The notes: a model not told the origin generated them from the sequence alone. A DNA stretch of 64,000 nucleotides from Pseudomonas wayambapalatensis (GCA_014268975.2 CP077096.1:1882501-1946500), one strand, 5' to 3'; shown: positions 34,188-45,652, numbered from the stretch's first letter. Translations and numbers: made by a program.

Positions 34188-34214
34188 TAAAGCAAACCGC
34201 CACGACGACGATAA
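34188..34214 (+). promoter_or_regulatory. Sigma28 promoter of fliC
   Basis: TAAAGCAA (34188-34195), 11 bases, GACGATAA (34207-34214): close to the FliA consensus. Predicted start about 75 bases before the fliC ATG, leaving a long leader. Confidence 0.85.
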
Positions 34215-34297
34215 CCATTACGAAGGTTCTCTAGGCCACACACCCGGCAAACGCCAGGGCCGGAAGCCGCAGTACCCAATCCAACGAGGAATTCGTC

Positions 34298-35158
34298 ATG
34301 GCTTTGACCGTTAACACCAACACCACCTCTCTGGGCGTTCAGAAAAACCTGAGCCGTGCTTCCGACGCTCTGAGCACCTCGATGACCCGTCTGTCGTCCG
34401 GCCTGAAAATCAACAGCGCCAAAGACGACGCCGCCGGCCTGCAGATCGCTACCCGCATGACCTCGCAGATCCGCGGTCAGACCATGGCTATCAAGAACGC
34501 CAACGACGGTATCTCCATCGCCCAGACCGCTGAAGGCGCGATGCAAGAGCAGACCAACATCCTGCAGCGTATGCGTGAACTGGCCGTCCAGTCCCGAAAC
34601 GACTCCAACAGCGAGCAAGACCGTGACGCGCTGGACAAAGAGTTCCAGTCGATGCTGTCGGAAATCGACCGTATCGCCGACTCCACCCAGCTGAACGGCA
34701 AGAACCTGCTGGACGGTACCGCTGGCGTCATGACCTTCCAGGTCGGCTCCAACACCGGCACCGCCAACCAGATCACCGTGACTCTCAGTGCCGCGATGAA
34801 AACCACCGGTACTGGCGCTGCGCTGACCGCCCTGGCTGGCAAGAGCATCACCGGTGCCAACAGCACCGCCGCCGAAGCCACCTTCACCGCCGCCATCAGC
34901 GCCATCGACGAGGCCCTGCAGGCAATCAACACCAACCGTGCTGACCTGGGTGCCGCCCAGAACCGTCTGACCAGCACCATCAACAACCTGCAGAACATCA
35001 ACGAGAACGCCGAAGCTGCTCGTGGCCGTGTACAGGACACCGACTTCGCTGCCGAAACTGCCCAGCTGACCAAGCAGCAGACCCTGCAGCAAGCTTCGAC
35101 CTCGGTTCTGGCCCAGGCCAACCAGCTGCCGTCGGCAGTTCTGAAGCTGCTGGGCTAA
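34298..35158 (+). CDS. fliC: Flagellin FliC
   Basis: A 286-residue short flagellin. Conserved N-terminal D0/D1 (MALTVNTNTTSLGVQKNLSR) and C-terminal D1/D0 (QTLQQASTSVLAQANQLPSAVLKLLG) flank a small variable region of about 60 residues (roughly 150-215) rich in Thr, Ser, Ala and Gly, a likely site of O-glycosylation by the neighbouring island. The flg22 epitope lies at residues 30-51 and differs from the canonical P. aeruginosa peptide at Thr30, Ser34, Leu36 and Lys37. Ideal ribosome site CGAGGAATTCGTC. Monocistronic strong promoter and terminator. Length is close to P. syringae flagellin and far below the long P. putida KT2440 form. Confidence 0.97.
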   Translation: MALTVNTNTTSLGVQKNLSRASDALSTSMTRLSSGLKINSAKDDAAGLQIATRMTSQIRGQTMAIKNANDGISIAQTAEGAMQEQTNILQRMRELAVQSRNDSNSEQDRDALDKEFQSMLSEIDRIADSTQLNGKNLLDGTAGVMTFQVGSNTGTANQITVTLSAAMKTTGTGAALTALAGKSITGANSTAAEATFTAAISAIDEALQAINTNRADLGAAQNRLTSTINNLQNINENAEAARGRVQDTDFAAETAQLTKQQTLQQASTSVLAQANQLPSAVLKLLG

Positions 35159-35175
35159 TCTGCCTGATAGCTGCT

Positions 35176-35212
35176 GGCGGGGGAGTGCACTTGCGGCGCT
35201 CCCCCGCCTTTT
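35176..35212 (+). terminator. Terminator of fliC
   Basis: GGCGGGGGAG (35176-35185) pairs perfectly with CTCCCCCGCC (35199-35208) over a 13-base loop, then TTTT. flaG starts 18 bases later, so flaG and fliD probably depend on readthrough. Confidence 0.85.
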
Positions 35213-35230
35213 CATTACGAGGTGGTGGAC

Positions 35231-35587
35231 ATGGACATGAGCGTCAAGCTGAACCTGTCTTATCCGGCCGCACGCTCGGCCGAGCAGGTTACCGACAAGC
35301 CGGTCTCGCGGCCGTTGGAAACATCCGCTGAGGGCGACAAGCAGGGCGCAGTCAAGGTGCACGACACCGACAACGTCAAGAACGCCGTGTCGCAGATCGA
35401 GCAATTCCTGAAAGAAACCCGACGTAATCTTGAGTTTTCCACGGATGAAGAATCCGGCAAGATTGTCGTCAAGGTCATCGCCAGCGAAACCGGCGAGCTG
35501 ATCCGTCAGATTCCCTCCGAGGAGGCCCTGCGGATCGCCGAAAGCCTGCGCGATGTCAAAAGTGTACTGTTCAACGCCAAGGTCTGA
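35231..35587 (+). CDS. flaG: Flagellar protein FlaG
   Basis: A 118-residue FlaG-family protein. The conserved C-terminal half reads FLKETRRNLEFSTDEESGKIVVKVI, then GELIRQIPSEEALRIAESL; the N-terminal half is variable and Lys/Glu-rich. In Pseudomonas and Vibrio FlaG affects filament length, by an unclear mechanism. ATG at 35231 is preferred (GAGG 9 bases upstream); ATG at 35237 and GTG at 35222 are alternatives. It stands between fliC and fliD as in many polar flagellates. Confidence 0.92.
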   Translation: MDMSVKLNLSYPAARSAEQVTDKPVSRPLETSAEGDKQGAVKVHDTDNVKNAVSQIEQFLKETRRNLEFSTDEESGKIVVKVIASETGELIRQIPSEEALRIAESLRDVKSVLFNAKV

Positions 35588-35666
35588 CCGGCGGCGAGCA
35601 CTACGCGACACGAATCATGCCGGCCTTGCAGGAGCAGGGCCGGCGCGTTGAAGAGAGGGGCAGGAC

Positions 35667-37073
35667 ATGGCGACAATTACTCCTAGCACAGGCGTGGGCT
35701 ACGGCCTCGAGATCAGCAAGATCGTCGATGCGTTGGTGAAGTCCGATACTTCGGCCAAGTCCAACCAGATTGCTCGGCAGTCGAGCAATAACTCGGCGAT
35801 CCTCTCGGGCATCGGCTCTCTGCGCAGCGCCCTGACGGCGTTCCAGGACGCCATGAAGAAGCTCAACGACAAGGATGCGCCTTCCTTCAACGCCTTTGCC
35901 GGTACTTCCGCCAACGAAAGCGTGGTCAAGGTCAAGACCACCAACAGTGCAGTTGCCGGTACCTACGATATCCGTGTAAGCCAACTGGCCACTGGTTCCA
36001 AGGTCGCCAGCCAGCAGTTCGCCGGGGGGGGGAGCTCGGCGATTAGCGAAGGTGAGCTGACCATCAGCCAGAACGGCAAGACCTACAAGGTCAATGTTGC
36101 TGCCGGTTCCACGCTGCAAAGCGTGCGCGACCAGATCAACAAGGAGCTGGGCAAGGAAGGTATAACCGCCAACGTCGTCAACGAGGCGGGCGGTTCGCGG
36201 CTGGTATTCGGCTCTACCACGACCGGCAAGGGCAGTGACATTTCCGTCGGCGGTATCCCTGAGCTCACCATCGATGGCACGCAGAAGATGGTGGGTACGG
36301 GGGGCGGCTTTATCGACGCCCTGGCACAGGATGCCGAGTTCTCCGTCGACGGTTTGAAACTGACCAGCTCCAAGAACGTCGTCGACAACGCGGTCAGTGG
36401 CCTGAGCCTCGAGCTTACCGGCACCACTTCGCCCACTGCCACGACCGGGGTCAAGGTGAGTGTGACGCTCGATAACGATGGCCTGAAGAAATCGGTTCAG
36501 TCGTTTGTCGATGCTTACAACACCCTGCGCAAAGCTGTTACCGCCCTGACGACACCGACCAAGGACTCTTCCGGTAACGTGACCAGCCTGGGCCCGTTGA
36601 CCAACGATCCGACCACGCGCTCGTTGCTGAGCGACATCGGCAAGGTAATCGCCGAAGCCGGTTCGGGCACCCAGCTCAATACCCTCAGCCAGCTGGGTAT
36701 CAACACCCAGAAAGACGGCACGCTTGAGTTCAACAGCACCAAGTTCACCGCTGCACTGAACGACAAGAAGCTTGGCTCGGAGATTCAGGGGCTGTTCACT
36801 GCCGACGGTGGCGTTTTCGACCGGATGACCAAGGCCCTCGATCCCTACGTCAAGACCGGCGGTTCGCTGGATTCGCGCAAGACGGCGCTCGACAAGGTGA
36901 CCAAGAACCTGCAGGATCAGCAGGCTGCGCTGGACCGCCGTACCGAGCTGCTGACCATCTCGCTGACCAAGAAGTACGCAGCGCTCGACACCGTCCTGGG
37001 CCTGATGAAGAAGCAGGGCGAGCAGATCGTCTCGATCTTCGATGCGATGAATGCCCAGGCCAAGAAAGGCTGA
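35667..37073 (+). CDS. fliD: Flagellar filament cap protein FliD (HAP2)
   Basis: A 468-residue cap protein. N-terminus TPSTGVGYGLEISKIVDALVKSD and C-terminus ALDTVLGLMKKQGEQIVSIFDAMNAQAKKG are diagnostic; the middle has FliD_N (about 15-110), a flagellin-IN-like unit and FliD_C (about 230-450). It folds incoming flagellin at the filament tip and can act as an adhesin. Preceded by AGAGAGGGGCAGGAC. A run of nine G (36024-36032) encodes Gly-Gly-Gly in QQFAGGGSSA and could slip, shifting the frame after about residue 120. Confidence 0.96.
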   Translation: MATITPSTGVGYGLEISKIVDALVKSDTSAKSNQIARQSSNNSAILSGIGSLRSALTAFQDAMKKLNDKDAPSFNAFAGTSANESVVKVKTTNSAVAGTYDIRVSQLATGSKVASQQFAGGGSSAISEGELTISQNGKTYKVNVAAGSTLQSVRDQINKELGKEGITANVVNEAGGSRLVFGSTTTGKGSDISVGGIPELTIDGTQKMVGTGGGFIDALAQDAEFSVDGLKLTSSKNVVDNAVSGLSLELTGTTSPTATTGVKVSVTLDNDGLKKSVQSFVDAYNTLRKAVTALTTPTKDSSGNVTSLGPLTNDPTTRSLLSDIGKVIAEAGSGTQLNTLSQLGINTQKDGTLEFNSTKFTAALNDKKLGSEIQGLFTADGGVFDRMTKALDPYVKTGGSLDSRKTALDKVTKNLQDQQAALDRRTELLTISLTKKYAALDTVLGLMKKQGEQIVSIFDAMNAQAKKG

Positions 37074-37089
37074 TCGCTAAGCGGCGACA

Positions 37090-37130
37090 AAAGCCCGGTG
37101 ACACCTTGCAGGTGTCCCGGGCTTTGTGTT
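37090..37130 (+). terminator. Terminator after fliD
   Basis: AAAGCCCGG-T-GACACCT pairs with AGGTGTC-CCGGGCTTT (37090-37125) around a TGC loop, with one bulged T; TTTGTGTTTC follows. Confidence 0.82.
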
Positions 37131-37137
37131 TCATGGC

Positions 37138-37164
37138 TAAAGTTTTTTGACGAGCTGGCGATAA
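37138..37164 (+). promoter_or_regulatory. Sigma28 promoter of fliS-fliT
   Basis: TAAAGTTT (37138-37145, perfect), 11 bases, GGCGATAA (37157-37164, one mismatch). It lies directly after the fliD terminator and about 40 bases before fliS. Confidence 0.85.
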
Positions 37165-37205
37165 AGCAGGTATACGCAACCTTTTCGCTGCAATGAGGTA
37201 GTTCC

Positions 37206-37601
37206 ATGAACCCGATGTTGGCCCTTCGGCAGTACCAGAAAGTCAACGGTGCTGCACAGACTTCCGAAGCCAGTCCGCACCGTCTGGTGCAGATGCTGAT
37301 GCAGGGCGGTCTTGACCGGATGGCCCAGGCCAAGGGCGCCATCGCGCGCAAGGACGTCGCCCAGAAGGGCATTCTGATCGGCAAGGCCATCGACATCATT
37401 GGTGGCCTGCGCGAAGGGCTGGATCTGGAGAATCACGCCGACAGCCTGACCGACCTCGACAACCTGTACCAGTACATGAGCCGTCGCCTGATCGAAGCCA
37501 ACGTCCACAGCGACCCGGCGATCATCGACGAAGTGGCGCGCCTGCTGATCACGGTCAAGGAAGGCTGGGACGCCATCGGCGAACAGGTGCCGGCCGAGTA
37601 A
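37206..37601 (+). CDS. fliS: Flagellin export chaperone FliS
   Basis: A 131-residue helical protein with the FliS signature: ALRQYQKVNGAAQTSEASPHRLVQMLMQGGLDRMAQAKGAI in the first 50 residues, then KAIDIIGGLREGLD and LDNLYQYMSRRLIEANVHSD. It binds the C-terminal D0 of flagellin to prevent early polymerisation and delivers it to the exporter. TGAGGTAGTTCC precedes the ATG. It has its own FliA promoter, and fliT follows 15 bases later. Confidence 0.95.
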   Translation: MNPMLALRQYQKVNGAAQTSEASPHRLVQMLMQGGLDRMAQAKGAIARKDVAQKGILIGKAIDIIGGLREGLDLENHADSLTDLDNLYQYMSRRLIEANVHSDPAIIDEVARLLITVKEGWDAIGEQVPAE

Positions 37602-37616
37602 TTCCAGGAGACGCAC

Positions 37617-37913
37617 ATGAGCGAAGTGATTGCACGTATCGAAGAGACCCGCGATGCCTTGCTGGCAGCGTTCGCTGAACGCGACTGGGATGCGGTGGGC
37701 AAGCTCGACCTGGCATGTCGCGTGTGCGTCGAGGATATCCTGGCCGAAGCGCGGGAAAACGATGCGCAGGTCAGGAGCAGCCTGGATGAATTGCTGACGG
37801 TCTATCGCCAATTGATTGAAGTTGCAAGTGGTGAACGTCAATCAATAGTCGACGAGATGGCGCAGATCCGTCAGGCAAAAAACGCGACAAAGGTATACCA
37901 TCTGTTCAGCTGA
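37617..37913 (+). CDS. fliT: FliT-like flagellar chaperone
   Basis: A 98-residue helical protein immediately after fliS (CCAGGAGACGCAC before the ATG). It resembles the FliT/FleP-type small proteins at this position in Pseudomonas: AERDWDAVGKLDLACRVCVEDIL, ending AKNATKVYHLFS. In enteric bacteria FliT is the FliD chaperone and a regulator of FlhDC; Pseudomonas lacks FlhDC, so only the export-chaperone role should be carried over. Sequence conservation is low, so the name rests partly on position and fold. Confidence 0.75.
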   Translation: MSEVIARIEETRDALLAAFAERDWDAVGKLDLACRVCVEDILAEARENDAQVRSSLDELLTVYRQLIEVASGERQSIVDEMAQIRQAKNATKVYHLFS

Positions 37914-37948
37914 TCGCTGGGCAATGCAAGAAGCTGCGCGCCATAAAT

Positions 37949-37977
37949 TTGACTGTGTGCTGTTTTTTGACTTAACT
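37949..37977 (+). promoter_or_regulatory. Candidate sigma70 promoter of fleQ
   Basis: TTGACT (37949-37954), 17-base spacer, TTAACT (37972-37977). -35 is 5/6, -10 is 3/6. fleQ of P. aeruginosa is transcribed by sigma70, and no sigma54 site is visible here. About 100 bases of leader. Confidence 0.35.
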
Positions 37978-38081
37978 AGTGGCTGTTTTCGAAATTTCAG
38001 ACGTCCGAACACTGACCATTCAGTCGGAATGATGTCGAGCACGCCCTCGGGCGCCGATATGACTAGGGAAGTTAGTATTGA

Positions 38082-39557
<1,476 letters not shown>

Positions 39558-39561
39558 AGGC

Positions 39562-39608
39562 CCGGCCCCTTGCAGGTGCAACCTCGTGTCGCGCCTGCAA
39601 GGGGCCGG
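39562..39608 (+). repeat. 15-bp inverted repeat after fleQ
   Basis: CCGGCCCCTTGCAGG (39562-39576) pairs perfectly with CCTGCAAGGGGCCGG (39594-39608) around a 17-base loop, 5 bases past the fleQ stop. No T-run follows. It could end fleQ transcription through stem strength, or be a dispersed P. putida palindrome. Confidence 0.6.
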
Positions 39609-39631
39609 CGTTCGTTCAGAAACCCCATCCC

Positions 39632-39647
39632 CGGCACGGCTATTGCT
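39632..39647 (+). promoter_or_regulatory. Sigma54 promoter of fleSR
   Basis: CGGCAC-N5-TTGCT with GG (39633-39634) and GC (39645-39646) 10 bases apart. FleQ-dependent in P. aeruginosa. Confidence 0.8.
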
Positions 39648-39700
39648 ACACCGCAGGCAAAGTACCGTTTTTATGACGGTCAGCCATGCGAGAGAGCACG

Positions 39701-40917
39701 ATGCCCCAGGCCGCCCACATCTCCCGAGCCCCTGAGCAGCAGGGACGCACCCCGGTCGAACAGGAAAGTCGACAAGGGCTCGAGCAGGCGTTCGCCCTGT
39801 TCAACCAGGTTTCCTCCCAGCTCAGCGAGTCGTACAACATGCTCGAGGCGCGCGTCAGCGAGCTCAAGGGCGAGTTGGAAGTGGTCAGCGCGCAGCGTAT
39901 GGCCGAGCTTGGTGAAAAGGAACGTCTGGCCAACCGTTTGCAGCATTTGCTGGATTTGCTGCCTGGCGGGGTGATCGTCATCGATGGCCAGGGCCATGTG
40001 CGCGAAGCCAACCCTGCCGCCTGTGAGTTGCTCGGTGCGCCGTTGGTCGGTGAGCTGTGGCGCCAGGTCATCGCCCGCAGTTTCGCGCCGCGAGAAGATG
40101 ACGGCCATGAGGTGTCGCTGCGTGACGGTCGACGCCTGTCCATTGCCACCCGTTCGCTGGATGCCGAGCCCGGCCAGTTGGTGTTGCTCAACGACCTGAC
40201 TGAAACCCGTCGCCTGCAGGGGCAACTGGCGCGTCACGAGCGTCTGTCGTCGTTGGGGCGCATGGTCGCGTCGCTGGCCCACCAGATTCGTACGCCGCTG
40301 TCGGCGGCGCTGCTCTATGCCAGCCACCTGGCAGACGATGAGGGGGAGCTGGCGCTGGCAACCCGGCAGCGCTTTGCCGGCAGCCTCAAGGAGCGCTTGC
40401 ACGAGCTCGAGCATCAGGTGCGCGACATGCTGGTGTTCGCCCGCGGCGAGCTGCCGCTGAGTGATCGGCTGACCCCCAAGGCGTTGTTCCAGGTGCTGCA
40501 GCAGGCGGCGCAGTCGCATGTGCAGGGGCATGCGGTGCGCTGGCAGTGTGACACGCACCTGGGCGAGTTGCTGTGCAATCGCGACACCTTGGTCGGCGCC
40601 TTGCTCAACCTGATCGAAAACGCGCTGCAGGCAAGCCCTGAGCCTGCGCGCCTGAAGGTTCACCTGTTCCGGCGCGGGCTGAGCCTGCACCTGTGCGTCA
40701 GTGACGCTGGCAGCGGAATCGACGCGCAACTGCTGGCGCGTCTGGGGGAGCCGTTTCTGACCACCAAGGCCACCGGCACCGGCCTGGGCCTGGCGGTGGT
40801 CAAGGCGGTGGTCAAGGCGCATCAGGGTAGCCTGGAGTTGCGTTCGAAGGTCGGCCGCGGCACCTGCGTGCGGGTGGTGCTGCCGCTGATCGGCGGGCAA
40901 TCGACGGAGGTGTTGTG

Positions 40918-40918
<1 letters not shown>
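39701..40918 (+). CDS. fleS: Flagellar sensor histidine kinase FleS
   Basis: A 405-residue soluble kinase with no membrane segment. N-terminal coiled coil (about 25-80), PAS domain (about 82-165; GGVIVIDGQGHVREANPAACELLG), HisKA with phosphoacceptor His194 in SLAHQIRTPLSAAL, and HATPase (about 295-395; NLIENALQAS, DAGSGID, TGLGLAVVKAVV). It phosphorylates FleR. ATG at 39701 is preferred (GAGAGAGC upstream); ATG at 39686 is in frame but lacks a ribosome site. Signal unknown; a cytoplasmic assembly cue is inferred. Its stop overlaps the fleR start. Confidence 0.93.
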
Positions 40919-42288
<1,370 letters not shown>

Positions 42289-42317
42289 GCGCCTCTGCGG
42301 AGTGACTTTGCGAAGGC

Positions 42318-42333
42318 TGGCACCTTTGTTGCT
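42318..42333 (+). promoter_or_regulatory. Sigma54 promoter of fliEFGHIJ
   Basis: TGGCAC-N5-TTGCT, perfect consensus, GG (42319-42320) and GC (42331-42332) 10 bases apart. Start about 50 bases before fliE. Confidence 0.9.
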
Positions 42334-42393
42334 TTAACCGTTTTACCCGCTGCATCAGTGTCAAAAAAATGCGGCCGCCGGAGAGAGAAGGTC

Positions 42394-42726
42394 ATGAGCC
42401 AAGGTGTTGAATTCAATCGTCTGATGTTGGACATGCGCGCGATGCAGGCCGATGCCATGTCGCTGCCCAAGGTCGCCGCTGCGCCTGAGCTCGCCCCGGG
42501 CCAGAGCAGCTTCGCCGACATGCTCGGCCAGGCCATCAACAAGGTCAGCGATACCCAGCAGGCATCCAGCCAGTTGGCCAACGCCTTCGAGATCGGCAAG
42601 AGCGGCGTCGACCTCACCGACGTGATGATCGCCTCGCAGAAGGCCAGTGTGTCGTTCCAGGCCCTGACCCAGGTGCGCAACAAGCTGGTCCAGGCGTACC
42701 AGGACATCATGCAGATGCCGGTTTGA
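42394..42726 (+). CDS. fliE: Flagellar hook-basal body protein FliE
   Basis: A 110-residue MS-ring/rod junction protein. Family signature: [70 protein letters not shown]. Start ATG at 42394 ([10 protein letters not shown]), preceded by GAGAGAGAAGGTC; the longer frame from 42358 is Arg/Lys-rich and unlike the family. FliE is the first rod component exported and attaches FlgB to FliF, the next gene. The long recognised region spans residues 42-108. Confidence 0.95.
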   Translation: MSQGVEFNRLMLDMRAMQADAMSLPKVAAAPELAPGQSSFADMLGQAINKVSDTQQASSQLANAFEIGKSGVDLTDVMIASQKASVSFQALTQVRNKLVQAYQDIMQMPV

Positions 42727-42740
42727 GGACGTATTGAGTC

Positions 42741-44516
42741 ATGGCCGAAGCAGTCGTCGATAACGCCCCCGCCAAGAGTGGCCCGCCCGTGGCCAAGCCG
42801 CCGCTGTTCGGCATGGCGTTCCTGGAAAACATCTCGCAGATGCCCATGCTGCGTCAGGTCGGCCTGCTGGTCGGGCTGGCCGCCAGCGTGGCTATCGGCT
42901 TTGCCGTGGTGCTCTGGTCGCAGCAGCCGGATTACCGTCCGCTGTATGGCAGCCTGGCCGGCATGGACACCAAGCAGGTCATGGAAACCCTGGCCGCCGC
43001 TGATATTCCCTACACCGTCGAGCCGAATTCCGGTGCACTGCTGGTCAAGGCCGATGACCTCTCCCGTGCCCGCATGAAACTGGCCGCCGCCGGCGTGGCG
43101 CCGAGCGACGGCAACATCGGGTTCGAGATCCTCGACAAGGACCAGGGCCTGGGCACCAGCCAGTTCATGGAGGCGACCCGTTACCGTCGCGGCCTGGAAG
43201 GCGAATTGGCGCGGACCATCTCCAGCCTGAACAACATCAAGGCTGCACGGGTGCACCTGGCCATTCCGAAAAGCTCGGTATTCGTGCGTGACGAGCGCCG
43301 CCCGAGCGCTTCGGTACTGGTCGAGATGTTCCCGGGGCGCAACCTGGAAGCCGGTCAGGTGATGGCGATCGTCAACCTGGTTGCCACCAGCGTGCCGGAG
43401 CTGGACAAGTCGCAAGTCACCGTGGTCGACCAGAAGGGCAATCTGCTCTCCGACCAGTTGCAAGACACCTCGCTGACCGTGGCCGGCAAGCAGTTCGATT
43501 ACACCCGGCGCATGGAAGGCCTGCTCACCCAGCGTGTGCACAATATCCTGCAGCCTGTGCTGGGCAACGACCGCTACAAGGCCGAGGTGTCCGCCGACGT
43601 CGACTTCAACGCAGTCGAGTCCACCTCTGAACAGTTCAACCCCGATCAACCTGCCCTGCGCAGCGAGCAGTCGGTGAATGAGCAGCGTGCCAGCAGCCAG
43701 GGCCCGCAGGGTGTGCCCGGTGCGCTGAGCAACCAGCCGCCGGCGGGTGCCGCCGCCCCGGAAAACGCCGCTGGCGGTGGTACGCCAGCCGGTGCCATTG
43801 CCCCGGGCCAGCCGCTGGTCGATGCCAACGGCCAGCAGATCATGGACCCGGCCACCGGCCAGCCGATGCTCGCGCCATATCCGTCCGACAAGCGTCAGCA
43901 GAGCACCAAGAACTTCGAGCTGGACCGCTCCATCAGCCATACCCGCCAGCAGCAAGGTCGCCTGACCCGCCTGTCGGTGGCCGTGGTGGTGGACGACCAG
44001 GTCAAGGTCGATGCCAATGGCGAGACCACTCGCGCGCCCTGGGGCGCCGAGGACCTGTCGCGCTTCACTCGCCTGGTGCAGGATGCGGTCGGCTTCGACG
44101 CCAGCCGTGGCGACAGCGTGACCGTGATGAACGTGCCGTTCTCCGCCGACCGCGGTGAAGTGCTCGCCGACATTCCGTTCTACTCGCAGCCGTGGTTCTG
44201 GGACATCATCAAGCAAGTGCTGGGCGTGGTGTTCATCCTGGTGCTGGTGTTCGGCGTGCTGCGCCCTGTGCTCAACAACATCACCGGTGGCGGCAAGAGT
44301 GCGGCCACCGACAGCGACATGGAACTGGGCGGCATGATCGGCCTGGACGGCGAGCTCGGCAACGACCGCGTCAGCCTCGGCGGCCCGAGCAGTATCCTGT
44401 TGCCAAGCCCGAGCGAAGGCTACGAGGCGCAACTGAACGCAATCAAGGGCCTGGTGGCCGAAGACCCGGGCCGTGTCGCCCAGGTCGTGAAAGAGTGGAT
44501 CAACGCCGATGAGTGA
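42741..44516 (+). CDS. fliF: Flagellar MS-ring protein FliF
   Basis: A 591-residue membrane ring subunit. Transmembrane helix 1 at about 36-56 (QVGLLVGLAASVAIGFAVVLW) and helix 2 at about 485-508 (IIKQVLGVVFILVLVFGVLRP). Between them is the secretin-like periplasmic region (YRPLYGSLAGMD, RVHLAIPKSSVFVRDERRPSASVLVEM) and a Gly/Pro/Ala-rich low-complexity stretch near 330-375. The cytoplasmic C-terminus (NAIKGLVAEDPGRVAQVVKEWI) binds FliG. It is the base of the basal body and, in polar flagellates, is positioned by FlhF. Its last 8 bases overlap fliG. Confidence 0.96.
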   Translation: MAEAVVDNAPAKSGPPVAKPPLFGMAFLENISQMPMLRQVGLLVGLAASVAIGFAVVLWSQQPDYRPLYGSLAGMDTKQVMETLAAADIPYTVEPNSGALLVKADDLSRARMKLAAAGVAPSDGNIGFEILDKDQGLGTSQFMEATRYRRGLEGELARTISSLNNIKAARVHLAIPKSSVFVRDERRPSASVLVEMFPGRNLEAGQVMAIVNLVATSVPELDKSQVTVVDQKGNLLSDQLQDTSLTVAGKQFDYTRRMEGLLTQRVHNILQPVLGNDRYKAEVSADVDFNAVESTSEQFNPDQPALRSEQSVNEQRASSQGPQGVPGALSNQPPAGAAAPENAAGGGTPAGAIAPGQPLVDANGQQIMDPATGQPMLAPYPSDKRQQSTKNFELDRSISHTRQQQGRLTRLSVAVVVDDQVKVDANGETTRAPWGAEDLSRFTRLVQDAVGFDASRGDSVTVMNVPFSADRGEVLADIPFYSQPWFWDIIKQVLGVVFILVLVFGVLRPVLNNITGGGKSAATDSDMELGGMIGLDGELGNDRVSLGGPSSILLPSPSEGYEAQLNAIKGLVAEDPGRVAQVVKEWINADE

Positions 44517-45528
44517 CAACCGAGCCGTTACCGCCAAGCTGAGCCGCGTCGACAAGGCGGCGATTCTCCTGCTGTCCCTGGGCGAGACCGATGCAGCCCA
44601 GGTCCTGCGCCACATGGGGCCCAAGGAAGTGCAGCGGGTCGGCGTCGCCATGGCGCAGATGGGCAATGTGCACCGCGAGCAGGTCGAGCAGGTCATGAGC
44701 GAGTTCGTCGAGATCGTCGGCGACCAGACCAGCCTGGGCGTCGGCTCCGACGGCTATATCCGCAAGATGCTCAACCAGGCGCTCGGCGAGGACAAGGCCA
44801 ACGGCCTGATCGACCGCATCCTGCTCGGCGGCAACACCAGCGGCCTGGACAGCCTGAAGTGGATGGAGCCGCGTGCCGTGGCCGATGTCATCCGCTATGA
44901 GCACCCGCAGATCCAGGCCATCGTGGTCGCCTACCTCGATCCCGACCAGGCCGGTGAAGTGTTGAGCAATTTTGACCACAAGGTGCGCCTGGACATCGTC
45001 CTGCGCGTTTCGTCGTTGAACACCGTGCAACCGGCGGCACTCAAGGAACTGAACCAGATCCTCGAGAAACAGTTCTCGGGCAACTCCAATGCCGCGCGCA
45101 CCACCCTCGGTGGCATCAAGCGCGCTGCCGACATCATGAACTTCCTCGACAGTTCCGTGGAAGGCCAGCTGATGGATGCGATCCGCGATATTGACAGCGA
45201 CCTGTCGGAGCAGATCGAAGACCTGATGTTCGTCTTCAACAACCTGGCCGACGTCGATGACCGTGGTATCCAGGCGCTGCTGCGCGAGGTGTCCTCGGAC
45301 GTGCTGGTGGTGTCGCTCAAGGGCGCGGACGAGAAGGTCAAGGACAAGATCTTCAAGAACATGTCCAAGCGTGCTTCGGAACTGCTGCGCGACGACCTGG
45401 AGGCCAAGGGGCCGGTGCGGGTCAGCGATGTGGAGGCGGCGCAGAAGGAAATCCTCACCATCGCTCGACGCATGGCCGAGGCCGGCGAGATCGTGCTCGG
45501 TGGCAAGGGTGCCGAGGAAATGATCTAA
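44509..45528 (+). CDS. fliG: Flagellar motor switch protein FliG
   Basis: A 339-residue C-ring protein. N-terminal FliF-binding domain (AAILLLSLGETDAAQVLRHMG), middle FliM-binding domain with the EHPQ motif (RYEHPQIQAIVVAYLDPDQAGEVL, about residues 129-152), and C-terminal torque domain with the charged helix (LKGADEKVKDKIFKNMSKRASELLRDDL). It turns stator force into rotation and is the likely target of the YcgR brake. ATG overlaps the fliF stop, indicating translational coupling. A REP pair follows before fliH. Confidence 0.97.
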   Translation: MSDNRAVTAKLSRVDKAAILLLSLGETDAAQVLRHMGPKEVQRVGVAMAQMGNVHREQVEQVMSEFVEIVGDQTSLGVGSDGYIRKMLNQALGEDKANGLIDRILLGGNTSGLDSLKWMEPRAVADVIRYEHPQIQAIVVAYLDPDQAGEVLSNFDHKVRLDIVLRVSSLNTVQPAALKELNQILEKQFSGNSNAARTTLGGIKRAADIMNFLDSSVEGQLMDAIRDIDSDLSEQIEDLMFVFNNLADVDDRGIQALLREVSSDVLVVSLKGADEKVKDKIFKNMSKRASELLRDDLEAKGPVRVSDVEAAQKEILTIARRMAEAGEIVLGGKGAEEMI

Positions 45529-45560
45529 GCGATTTCGCGCACCGTGCTGACTGGCGCTGA

Positions 45561-45652
45561 CCCTGTGGGAGCGGGCTTGCCCGCGAAGGCGCCAGGCCAG
45601 GCAACGCGTTGCCCCTGCTGACGCATTCGCGGGCAAGCCCGCTCCCACGGGG
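45561..45652. repeat. REP pair between fliG and fliH
   Basis: GTGGGAGCGGGCTTGCCCGCGAA (45565-45587) and its exact reverse complement (45626-45648), head to head around a 38-base centre. Each unit is itself a hairpin (GCGGGC-TT-GCCCGC). This is the P. putida REP/BIME pattern. It falls inside the fliEFGHIJ operon and could lower or stabilise downstream mRNA. Confidence 0.85.

Noticed and set aside
45561..45652. REP pair considered as a CRISPR-like or integrase attachment repeat
   Set aside because: Only two inverted units, no regular spacers, no cas or integrase gene; matches the P. putida REP pattern.
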